This document shows positions 5,474 to 12,122 of a stretch of DNA of 14,333 nucleotides, piece after piece. The notes under the pieces were generated by a model. The model saw only the letters and a list, made by a program, of their open reading frames with translations. It made no database searches and was not told where the DNA came from. Source of the DNA: Paracoccaceae bacterium. GTDB lineage: Bacteria > Pseudomonadota > Alphaproteobacteria > Rhodobacterales > Rhodobacteraceae. The stretch lies in assembly GCA_003564655.1 (NCBI GenBank), contig PXES01000158.1:1-14333 (forward strand), written 5' to 3'. Position numbers and translations under genes: made by a program. Positions within the stretch are counted from its first letter, which is position 1. Each line of letters opens with the position of its first letter.

Positions 5474-7153
5474 ATGTCACAGATCGACGATGAGGACCAA
5501 TCCGGTCCGGCAGAAGAAGCGCTGCCCGAACCGGAAGGAGCATCCGATATCATCGACACCGACTACGAGATCGGTCAGGACAACATCACCCCCAAGATCG
5601 GCCCGTTCGGGCTGGACATCCACAACCCGGTCTTCCTGTTCTCGGGGATCGTGGTGGTGGCCTTCGTCATCATCACGCTGGCGTTTCAGGACGTGGTCGG
5701 CCCGGCGCTGGGCGACCTGCGCGGCTTTCTGACCTCGAGCTTCGACTGGTTCTTCCTGATCGCAGGCAACATCTTCGTGCTGGTCTGCCTCGGCATTCTC
5801 GTCTCGCCGCTGGGCAAGGTCCGCATCGGTGGTGCGGATGCGACACCCGATTACGGCTATGCGGGCTGGTTCGCGATGCTGTTCGCCGCCGGCATGGGCA
5901 TCGGGCTGATGTTCTTCGGCGTGCTGGAACCGGCCTATTACTTCGCCACGCCCTGGGGCGACCAGCCGCTGATGAACGAGATCGGCATCGTCGATGGCGA
6001 ACTGGCGGACCCCGCGGCGGTTGAAGCCGCGCGCCTGTCGGCCATGGCGGGAACGATCTACCACTGGGGCCTGCACCCCTGGGCGATCTATGCCGTGGTG
6101 GCGCTGAGCCTCGCGCTCTTTGCCTATAACAAGGGCCTGCCGCTGACCGTGCGCTCGATCTTCTACCCGATCTTCGGCGAGCGGATCTGGGGCTGGCCGG
6201 GCCATGTCATCGACATCCTGGCAGTGTTTGCCACGCTCTTCGGTCTGGCCACATCGCTGGGGCTGGGCGCACAGCAGGCTTCGGCCGGGATCGGCTTCGT
6301 CTTCGGGCTCGAGGGCGCGGGCGAGAGCGTCACCTTCGCGGTCGTCCTGATCGCCGTCATCCCCGCGATGGCGCTGATCTCGGTGATGCGCGGGCTTGAA
6401 GGCGGGGTCAAGCGGCTGTCCGAGCTGAACCTGATCCTGGCGATGGTGTTGCTGGGCTTCATCATTCTGGTGGGGCCGACGGCACTGCTATTCGGCCAGT
6501 TCTTCGGCAATATCGGCGCCTATTTCTCCGAGATGCTGGCCCTGTCGAACCCGGTCGGGCGCGACGATGACGGCTTCCGTCAGGGCTGGACGGCCTTCTA
6601 CTGGGCCTGGGGGATCAGCTGGTCGCCCTTTGTCGGCATGTTCATTGCCCGGGTCAGCCGCGGTCGCACGGTGCGCGAGTTCATCACCTGCGTGCTGCTG
6701 ATCCCGACGATCGTCTCGGCGATCTGGATGACGGCAATGGGCGGCACGGCCATCAATCAGATGATCGACCAGATCGCCGAAAGCGCCGTCTACGGCTTCG
6801 TCGTCGAGGCCTATGTCCCCGAGCTGTCGCTCTTCGGGATGCTGTCGGAGCTGCCGCTGGCGGGCATCACCTCGATCATCGCGATCGTGCTGGTGATCGT
6901 GTTCTTCGTGACCTCGTCGGACTCGGGCAGCCTGGTGATCGACACCATCACGGCAGGCGGCAAGATCAACGCCCCGGTCAGCCAGCGCGTCTTCTGGGTG
7001 ATCTTCGAGGGGCTGGTCGCCGCCGCGCTGCTGATCGGCGGCGGGCTGGTGGCACTGCAGGCGGCATCGGTTTCGACCGGGTTGCCCTTTGCCATCGTGC
7101 TGCTGCTGGCCTGCTTCGCGCTGATCAAGGGCCTGATGAGCGAGCCGCGCTGA
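5474..7153 (+). CDS. BCCT-family betaine/choline/carnitine-type transporter
   Basis: This 559-residue inner-membrane carrier has about 12 hydrophobic helices after an acidic cytoplasmic N-terminus (1-50). Family marks are AAGMGIGLMFFGVLEP (138-153), HWGLHPWAIY (197-206), AFYWAWGISWSPFVG (374-388) followed by MFIARVSRGRTVREF, and FFVTSSDSGSLV (477-488). Trp198, Trp203 and Tyr206 have the spacing of the aromatic substrate box of BetP (Trp189, Trp194, Tyr197), and Phe477/Thr480/Ser481 match BetP's Phe464/Thr467/Ser468 sodium-site spacing. This suggests Na+-coupled uptake of a quaternary amine or sulfonium compound (inference from BetP). The second Trp of the BetP Trp-Trp pair is Gly380, so specificity may differ. 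There is no long C-terminal osmosensing tail: the protein ends 10 residues after the last helix. Start at 5474 from GGGAG 6 nt upstream; the open frame extends to 5264. Confidence 0.93.
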   Translation: MSQIDDEDQSGPAEEALPEPEGASDIIDTDYEIGQDNITPKIGPFGLDIHNPVFLFSGIVVVAFVIITLAFQDVVGPALGDLRGFLTSSFDWFFLIAGNIFVLVCLGILVSPLGKVRIGGADATPDYGYAGWFAMLFAAGMGIGLMFFGVLEPAYYFATPWGDQPLMNEIGIVDGELADPAAVEAARLSAMAGTIYHWGLHPWAIYAVVALSLALFAYNKGLPLTVRSIFYPIFGERIWGWPGHVIDILAVFATLFGLATSLGLGAQQASAGIGFVFGLEGAGESVTFAVVLIAVIPAMALISVMRGLEGGVKRLSELNLILAMVLLGFIILVGPTALLFGQFFGNIGAYFSEMLALSNPVGRDDDGFRQGWTAFYWAWGISWSPFVGMFIARVSRGRTVREFITCVLLIPTIVSAIWMTAMGGTAINQMIDQIAESAVYGFVVEAYVPELSLFGMLSELPLAGITSIIAIVLVIVFFVTSSDSGSLVIDTITAGGKINAPVSQRVFWVIFEGLVAAALLIGGGLVALQAASVSTGLPFAIVLLLACFALIKGLMSEPR

Positions 7154-7173
7154 CCGGCACACCAGACCACGGC

Positions 7174-7204
7174 CACGCCCCCCGCGCACCAAGCGGGGGG
7201 CGTG
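7174..7204 (+). terminator. Terminator hairpin after the BCCT gene
   Basis: A perfect 12-bp stem, CACGCCCCCCGC (7174-7185) with its complement at 7193-7204, encloses a 7-nt loop. It lies 20 bp after the BCCT stop codon. Only a short TGCATTT follows, so termination may be helped by other factors, but position and stem strength make it the likely end of the transcript. Confidence 0.72.
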
Positions 7205-7226
7205 TGCATTTCCGGGCATGGCTGAC

Positions 7227-7242
7227 GCAAGGTTCGCCTTGC
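7227..7242 (+). other. Small hairpin with UUCG tetraloop
   Basis: GCAAGG-TTCG-CCTTGC is a perfect 6-bp stem with a TTCG loop, 50 bp before the DUF2147 ATG and 22 bp after the BCCT terminator. If transcribed it would form a compact hairpin in the DUF2147 leader. The closing pair is G-C rather than the specially stable C(UUCG)G, so its stability is ordinary. Confidence 0.4.
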
Positions 7243-7292
7243 ACATGCGTGCCCAGCCGCCATGATGGAAGCCTCTGGGAGGAGGAGACCTC

Positions 7293-7685
7293 ATGCGCAA
7301 GCTCACGACATTCGCGGCCGCCCTCGTGGTGCTGGCCGCCCCCGCCCTCGCCGATCCGGTGCATGGCGTGTGGATGACCCAACCCGACGACAACGGCAAT
7401 TTCGGCCATGTGCGGATGCAGACCTGCCCCGACGGGCTGATCTGCGGCGGGCTGGTCGCGGCGTTCGACGGCGCCGGCCAATCGATGGAATCGCCCAATA
7501 TCGGCCGCGCCATCGTCTGGGAGATGGAGCCGCAGGGCGATGGCCAGTATCGCAATGGCCGCGTCTACGCCCCGGACCGCGACCGCACCTATTCCTCGCG
7601 GATGGAGCTGCGCGGCGACACGCTGGGCGTGTCGGGCTGCGTGCTGGGCATCTGCCGCGAACAGGAATGGACCCGCGTCGAATAG
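7293..7685 (+). CDS. Secreted DUF2147 protein
   Basis: This 130-residue protein has a clear Sec signal peptide (1-20, ending PALA) and a mature domain of about 110 residues. It shows the DUF2147 (PF09917-type) pattern: GVWMTQPD near the N-terminus, a strand pair with CPDGLICGGLV (45-55), NGRVYAPDRDRTYSSRMELRGDTLGVSGCVLGICREQEWTRV toward the end in pieces (88-129). Cys45, Cys51, Cys116 and Cys121 could form disulfides in the periplasm. The molecular role of this family is unknown; it is sometimes considered lipid- or envelope-associated, but nothing here tests that. A strong AGGAGGAG precedes the ATG at 7293. It lies between the BCCT terminator and the promoter of the Hint gene and is probably monocistronic. 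Confidence 0.88.
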   Translation: MRKLTTFAAALVVLAAPALADPVHGVWMTQPDDNGNFGHVRMQTCPDGLICGGLVAAFDGAGQSMESPNIGRAIVWEMEPQGDGQYRNGRVYAPDRDRTYSSRMELRGDTLGVSGCVLGICREQEWTRVE

Positions 7686-7695
7686 CCCGCCCCCG

Positions 7696-7723
7696 GTGAC
7701 ACCGGCGTGCCAGGCCCTATACT
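7696..7723 (+). promoter_or_regulatory. Probable sigma-70 promoter of the Hint-domain gene, overlapped by a dyad
   Basis: GTGACA (7696-7701, 5 of 6 to the -35 consensus) and TATACT (7718-7723, 5 of 6 to the -10) are separated by 16 nt. Transcription would begin near 7730, about 20 nt before the ATG at 7750. The 13-bp palindrome CCGGTGACACCGG (7693-7705) covers the -35 box and could be an operator. Confidence 0.5.
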
Positions 7724-7746
7724 GCGCCCCCTGACCGAGGGGGCGC
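7724..7746 (+). promoter_or_regulatory. Hairpin that masks the Shine-Dalgarno of the Hint gene
   Basis: GCGCCCCC (7724-7731) pairs perfectly with GGGGGCGC (7739-7746) around a 7-nt loop. The right arm contains the Shine-Dalgarno (GAGGGGG, 7737-7743) of the ATG at 7750. It could also terminate transcripts coming from the DUF2147 gene, although no T-tract follows. Confidence 0.45.
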
Positions 7747-7749
7747 CGC

Positions 7750-8724
7750 ATGGCCGGGTATTTCTATGACTGCGAGGTGTTTCGCGCGCGCGATCTGCGC
7801 GTCGTCTGGGGCATCAACGAAGGCGACCCGTTGGGCCCGCCAGCGCAGGCCTGCGCGGGGGACCGTTACCGGCTGACGGACGACGCCGCCCCCCTGCTGC
7901 TGCGCCTGACGATGGAGGCGCCGATCACCGTCACCGCCAGTCCCGATGCGGGGCTGGAGGGCGCGCTCGTGCGGGTGCTGGGCGGGCTGCGGCTGATGTC
8001 GGTGGATGGCGACCTGCTGTCGGGGCTGGTGCTGGACGCGGCGGGGACGCTGCTGCTCCTGCCGCTCAACCCGATGCGACGGGGCACCGATTACGCGCTG
8101 ATCGGCATCGACACCGAGGATGCGGCGCTGCGCATGGCCGAACTGGTGCAGGGCTGCTTCGGCCCCGGCACGCGGATCACCATGGCCGATGGCAGCCTGC
8201 GCGAGGTCGAGACACTGGCCCCCGGCGAGATGGTGCGCACCCGCGATCACGGCGCGCAGCCGCTGCGCTGGGCGGGCAGTGTGACCACCCGCGCGCACGG
8301 CGCCTTTGCCCCCGTCACCTTTCCGCCCGGCCTGCTGGGCAACCTGGGGCCGCTGACGCTGGGGCCGCTGCAGCGCATCTTCCTCTACCAGCGCGGCGAG
8401 GAACGGCTGGGCAGCCGCGCCGAGGTGCTGGTGCAGGCGCAATACCTTGTCGATGGCCAGCGCGTGCTGCAACGCGAAGGGGGGTTTGCCACGCATCACA
8501 GCCTCGCCTTCGACGCGCATCAGATCATCTACGCCGAGGGCATCCCGGTCGAGAGCCTGCTGGTCTCGCGCGCCACAGTGGCCCGGCTGCCCGAGGCGCT
8601 GGCGCAGGACCTCTCGGCGCGCTTTCCGCATCTCAACCAGCGCGCGCATTTCGCGCAGGAACTCGATGCGGGCCGCATCGGCGACAGTCTGCGCGCCACG
8701 CTGCTGCAACCGAAAGGAAAGTGA
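7750..8724 (+). CDS. Hint-domain (Hedgehog/intein-type) protein
   Basis: This 324-residue protein has an N-terminal part (1-130) of unknown fold and a Hint_2-type module (PF13403-like) from about 134 to 275. The module opens with GCFGPGTRITMADGSLREVE (Cys136 as the usual first residue), continues with LAPGEMVRTRDHG and QPLRWAG, and ends with FDAHQIIYAEGIPVESLL (254-271). Such proteins are frequent and often multicopy in Rhodobacteraceae, and typically carry LSPxHR in mid-domain. Here that block reads LGPLQRI (204-210), so the conserved His is Gln. Hint folds are built for self-cleavage or splicing; activity here is doubtful. There is no signal peptide and no second intein half. A GAGGGGG lies 6 nt before the ATG. 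The function of bacterial Hint_2 proteins is not established, and I assign none. Confidence 0.88.
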   Translation: MAGYFYDCEVFRARDLRVVWGINEGDPLGPPAQACAGDRYRLTDDAAPLLLRLTMEAPITVTASPDAGLEGALVRVLGGLRLMSVDGDLLSGLVLDAAGTLLLLPLNPMRRGTDYALIGIDTEDAALRMAELVQGCFGPGTRITMADGSLREVETLAPGEMVRTRDHGAQPLRWAGSVTTRAHGAFAPVTFPPGLLGNLGPLTLGPLQRIFLYQRGEERLGSRAEVLVQAQYLVDGQRVLQREGGFATHHSLAFDAHQIIYAEGIPVESLLVSRATVARLPEALAQDLSARFPHLNQRAHFAQELDAGRIGDSLRATLLQPKGK

Positions 8725-8787
8725 CGCGCGCAGCGCAGTCTGCTACATCCGTGAAACGCCCCGTTGACATGATCGTGACCCCGCCCC

Positions 8788-9630
8788 GTGTTCGACCCCC
8801 AGACCATACTGGCCGCCACTGACCTGACGCCCCGGCGCTCGCGGTCCGTGGTTGCCCGCGCGGCGCAACTCGCGCGGGCGCATGGCGCACGGCTGGTGCT
8901 GGTTCACGCTGTCGCGCCCGCCACGCAGACCGTCGCGCGGTTTCGGCTGCGCAAGCCCGCCGACCCGCTGGAGACCGGGCAGCGCGAACTCGCCCGGCTG
9001 CGCGCCGATTATCCCGATCTGGACATCACCTGCCATGTCGTGCCCGGCCCGCCCGCCGAGGTGGTTGCCCATATCGCCGCGCGGGAAGCCGCCGATCTGA
9101 TCGTGCTGGGGTTGCACCTGCCGCGCCGCGTGCTCGAGACGATGCGGCTGACCAATCTCGAACGCATCACCCAGGCGGCGCGCTGCCCGGTGCTGATCGC
9201 GCACACCCCCGGCACCATACCCTATCGCCGCATCCTGGGGGCGATCACTTTCGCGCCCGCCTCGGCCGAGGCGCTGCGCGTCGCCGCCCGCCTGGCCCCC
9301 GAGGCAGAGTTGCACGCCATCCACGCGCTGCAACTACCCCTCAAGGCCAAGCTGCCCTCGGCCGATGTGATGACCACCCCGGAAATGACCACGGCCGAAC
9401 TGCTGCGCGAGGCGTTCATGACGCGCGAAGGGCTGCCCGCGCATCTGCACACCCCCGAGATCGTCCCCGGCGGCGTGCATGAGGTACTGCAGTTCCGCAT
9501 GCACGAGCTGGAACCCGATCTGGTCGTCATCGGCAATCATTCGGGCCGCGACCCCGATGATCTGGGCAATTACACCCGCGATCTGATGCGCGCGCCGCCC
9601 ACTGACATGCTGGTCGCCAAGCCCGGTTAG
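8788..9630 (+). CDS. Tandem universal stress protein (two UspA-type domains)
   Basis: This 280-residue cytoplasmic protein consists of two UspA-like alpha/beta domains (about 1-138 and 146-279). The first begins with TILAATDLTPRR, continues with RLVLVHAV and ADLIVLGLH, and ends CPVLIAH. The second has RILGAITFAPASAEALRVA, ELHAIHAL, PDLVVIGNHS and TDMLVAKPG. The ATP-binding pattern G-2x-G-9x-G-S/T is not intact in either copy (GLHLPRR and GNHSGRD), so nucleotide binding cannot be assumed. USPs generally protect cells under starvation or stress; the partner is unknown. An in-frame TGA at 8776-8778 forces a start after it, and the GTG at 8788 is the only one that keeps the first beta strand. No Shine-Dalgarno precedes it. 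It sits between the Hint gene and the pdh operon with gaps of 63 and 93 bp. Confidence 0.88.
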   Translation: MFDPQTILAATDLTPRRSRSVVARAAQLARAHGARLVLVHAVAPATQTVARFRLRKPADPLETGQRELARLRADYPDLDITCHVVPGPPAEVVAHIAAREAADLIVLGLHLPRRVLETMRLTNLERITQAARCPVLIAHTPGTIPYRRILGAITFAPASAEALRVAARLAPEAELHAIHALQLPLKAKLPSADVMTTPEMTTAELLREAFMTREGLPAHLHTPEIVPGGVHEVLQFRMHELEPDLVVIGNHSGRDPDDLGNYTRDLMRAPPTDMLVAKPG

Positions 9631-9677
9631 GGCCGGCGCGCAAAAACCCTCGCACCTGCCGGAAATTTGCGTTAGGA

Positions 9678-9697
9678 ATGGTTTAATGTTGAACCAT
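9678..9697. promoter_or_regulatory. Dyad ATGGTT-N8-AACCAT upstream of pdhA (possible operator)
   Basis: A perfect 6-bp inverted repeat lies in an AT-rich pocket 27 bp before the pdhA ATG. GGT...ACC half-sites recall GntR-family regulators such as PdhR, but the spacing is longer than in the E. coli PdhR site. No clear -35/-10 pair could be assigned here, so the role is tentative. Confidence 0.3.
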
Positions 9698-9723
9698 CGC
9701 TTCACGAGAGGGAGGCAGCACTC

Positions 9724-10713
9724 ATGGCCGCTCGAAAAACTACAGCCAGATCAAAAGCTTCCGCAGAAGAGCTGTTGAGTTATTATCGCGACATGCTGCT
9801 GATCCGGCGATTCGAGGAAAAGGCCGGGCAGCTGTATGGGATGGGGCTGATCGGCGGTTTCTGCCACCTCTATATCGGGCAGGAGGCCGTTGTCGTCGGG
9901 CTGGAGGCCACGGCAAAGGAAGGCGATAAGCGCATCACCACCTATCGCGATCACGGCCACATGTTGGCCTGTGGAATGGACCCCAAGGGCGTCATGGCCG
10001 AGCTGACGGGCCGCGAGGGCGGCTATTCCAAGGGCAAGGGCGGCTCGATGCACATGTTCTCGAAGGAGAAGCATTTCTACGGCGGCCACGGCATCGTCGG
10101 CGCCAACGTGCCGCTGGGGGCGGGGCTGGCATTCTCGGATATGTACAAGGGCAATGACAACGTCACCTTCACCTATTTCGGCGACGGCGCCGCCAATCAG
10201 GGCCAGGTGTATGAGACCTACAACATGGCCATGCTGTGGGACCTGCCCGTCATCTTCGTGATCGAGAACAACAAATATGCGATGGGCACCTCGGTCCAGC
10301 GCGCCACCAAGTCGCCCTCGCTGTGGGAACGCGGCGCGGCTTACGGCATCGCGGGCGAGGAGGTCGACGGCATGGATGTGCTGGCCGTCAAGGCCGCGGG
10401 CGAAAAGGCCGTCGCGCACTGCCGCGCGGGCAAGGGGCCCTATATCCTCGAGGTGATGACCTATCGCTACCGGGGCCATTCCATGTCGGACCCCGCGAAA
10501 TACCGCACCCGCGACGAGGTCCAGAAGATGCGCTCCGAGCGCGACGCCATCGAGCAGGTGCGCGAGGCGCTCATCAAGGGCAAGCACGCGTCCGAGGACG
10601 ATCTGAAAGAGATCGACAAGGAGATCAAGGCCATCGTCAACGAGGCCGCCGAATTCTCGAAAGAGAGCCCCGAGCCCGCGCTCGAGGAACTCTGGACCGA
10701 CATTTACGCATAA
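9724..10713 (+). CDS. pdhA: Pyruvate dehydrogenase E1 component, alpha subunit
   Basis: With PdhB this subunit forms the alpha2beta2 E1 enzyme that decarboxylates pyruvate with thiamine diphosphate and acetylates the lipoyl group of E2. The 329 residues are normal for the alpha subunit of heteromeric PDH. The thiamine diphosphate motif is GDGAANQG (153-160) through ENN (181-183). Other marks are LLIRRFEEKAGQLYGMG (25-41), the HGHMLACG segment (77-84), GGKGGSMHMF-like KGKGGSMHMF (103-112), and the active-site loop YRYRGHSMSDPAKYR (247-261). An N-terminal basic stretch (1-12) precedes the catalytic domain. GGGAGG stands 8 nt before the ATG. It is the first gene of pdhABC, with only 18 bp to pdhB, so they are surely co-transcribed. 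Confidence 0.98.
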   Translation: MAARKTTARSKASAEELLSYYRDMLLIRRFEEKAGQLYGMGLIGGFCHLYIGQEAVVVGLEATAKEGDKRITTYRDHGHMLACGMDPKGVMAELTGREGGYSKGKGGSMHMFSKEKHFYGGHGIVGANVPLGAGLAFSDMYKGNDNVTFTYFGDGAANQGQVYETYNMAMLWDLPVIFVIENNKYAMGTSVQRATKSPSLWERGAAYGIAGEEVDGMDVLAVKAAGEKAVAHCRAGKGPYILEVMTYRYRGHSMSDPAKYRTRDEVQKMRSERDAIEQVREALIKGKHASEDDLKEIDKEIKAIVNEAAEFSKESPEPALEELWTDIYA

Positions 10714-10731
10714 CGCCGGGGGGACAAGACA

Positions 10732-12111
10732 ATGGCAACCGAAGTACTTATGCCCGCCCTCTCGCCCACGATGGAAGAAGGCACGCTGGCCAAATGGCTC
10801 GTCAAGGAGGGCGACAGCGTCGCCTCGGGCGACATTCTGGCCGAAATCGAGACCGACAAGGCGACGATGGAGTTCGAGGCCGTCGATGAGGGCGTGATGG
10901 GCAAGATCCTGGTCGAGGCCGGGACCGAGGGCGTGAAGGTCAACACCCCAATCGCCATCATGGTCGCCGAGGGTGAGGACGTGCCCGACGAAGCGCCCAA
11001 GGCCGAGACCGCGCCCGCCCCGGCGGCGCTGGGCAGCGAGGAAGGCAAGACCGCCGCCCCCGCCAATGCCGCCCCCGCCCCGGCCGCACCCAAGCCCGAC
11101 ACCACGCCCGACTGGCCCGAAGGCACCGAGATGCGCAGTCAGACCGTGCGCGAGGCGCTGCGCGACGCCATGGCCGAAGAGATGCGCCGCGCCGACGAGG
11201 TCTTCGTCATGGGCGAGGAGGTCGCCGAATACCAGGGCGCCTACAAGATCACGCAAGGCCTGCTCGACGAATTCGGCGCGCGCCGCGTGATCGACACGCC
11301 CATCACCGAGCACGGCTTTGCCGGTATCGGGGTGGGCGCGGCCTTCGGAGGGCTGCGCCCCATCGTCGAGTTCATGACCTTCAACTTCGCCATGCAGGCG
11401 ATCGACCAGATCATCAACTCGGCGGCCAAGACGCTCTACATGTCGGGCGGGCAGATGGGCTGCCCCATCGTCTTCCGCGGCCCAAACGGGGCGGCGGCGC
11501 GCGTCGCAGCCCAGCACAGCCAGTGCTATGCGTCGTGGTACGCCCATATTCCGGGGCTGAAAGTGGCGATGCCCTATTCCGCCGCCGACGCCAAGGGCCT
11601 CTTGAAGACCGCCATCCGCGACCCGAACCCGGTGATCTTCCTCGAGAACGAGATCCTCTATGGCCGCAGCTTCGAGGTGCCGGTGCTGGACGATTACACC
11701 GTGCCCTTCGGCAAGGCGAAGACCTGGCGCGAGGGGACGGACCTGACCATCGTCAGCTTCGGCATCGGCATGACCTACGCTCTCGAAGCCGCCGAGCGGC
11801 TGGCGGGCGACGGGATCGAGGCCGAGGGGATCGACCTGCGCACCATCCGGCCGATGGACACGGACGCCATCCTCGCCTCGGTGATGAAGACCAACCGCCT
11901 GATCACCGTCGAGGAAGGCTTCCCGCAGGGCTCGGTCGGCAACTACATCACCTCGGTGGTAATGGAGCAGGCCTTCGACTATCTCGACGCGCCAGTGATC
12001 AATCTGGCGGGCAAGGATGTGCCGATGCCCTATGCCGCCAATCTCGAGAAGCTGGCGCTTGTCACCACCGACGAGGTGGTCGAGGCCGCGCACAAAGTCA
12101 CCTATCGCTGA
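10732..12111 (+). CDS. pdhB: Pyruvate dehydrogenase E1 beta subunit with N-terminal lipoyl domain
   Basis: This 459-residue protein is longer than a classical E1 beta (about 325) because it carries a lipoyl domain at residues 1-80, with lipoyl-lysine Lys43 in EIETDKATMEFEA. A flexible Ala/Pro linker (81-133) follows, and then the catalytic beta subunit (134-459), with MGEEVAEYQGAYKITQGL (160-177), DTPITEHGFAGIG (188-200), EFMTFNFAMQAIDQI (213-227) and the C-terminal transketolase part VEEGFPQGSVGNYI (393-406). A lipoylated E1 beta is known from alphaproteobacteria such as Sinorhizobium and Zymomonas. It completes the thiamine diphosphate site together with PdhA and may give the complex extra acetyl carriers (inference). 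A GGGGGA precedes the ATG by about 8 nt. The stop is followed after 11 bp by pdhC. Confidence 0.98.
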   Translation: MATEVLMPALSPTMEEGTLAKWLVKEGDSVASGDILAEIETDKATMEFEAVDEGVMGKILVEAGTEGVKVNTPIAIMVAEGEDVPDEAPKAETAPAPAALGSEEGKTAAPANAAPAPAAPKPDTTPDWPEGTEMRSQTVREALRDAMAEEMRRADEVFVMGEEVAEYQGAYKITQGLLDEFGARRVIDTPITEHGFAGIGVGAAFGGLRPIVEFMTFNFAMQAIDQIINSAAKTLYMSGGQMGCPIVFRGPNGAAARVAAQHSQCYASWYAHIPGLKVAMPYSAADAKGLLKTAIRDPNPVIFLENEILYGRSFEVPVLDDYTVPFGKAKTWREGTDLTIVSFGIGMTYALEAAERLAGDGIEAEGIDLRTIRPMDTDAILASVMKTNRLITVEEGFPQGSVGNYITSVVMEQAFDYLDAPVINLAGKDVPMPYAANLEKLALVTTDEVVEAAHKVTYR

Positions 12112-12122
12112 GGGAGGACGCG

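Noticed and set aside
8764..8769. TTGACA as a -35 box of the universal stress protein gene
   Set aside because: At standard spacing the -10 would overlap the start codon and read CGTGTT, so this promoter could not make a complete message.
9633..9662. CCGGC/GCCGG repeat after the universal stress protein gene as its terminator
   Set aside because: The stem is only 5 bp with a 20-nt loop; the AAATTT that follows is not enough.
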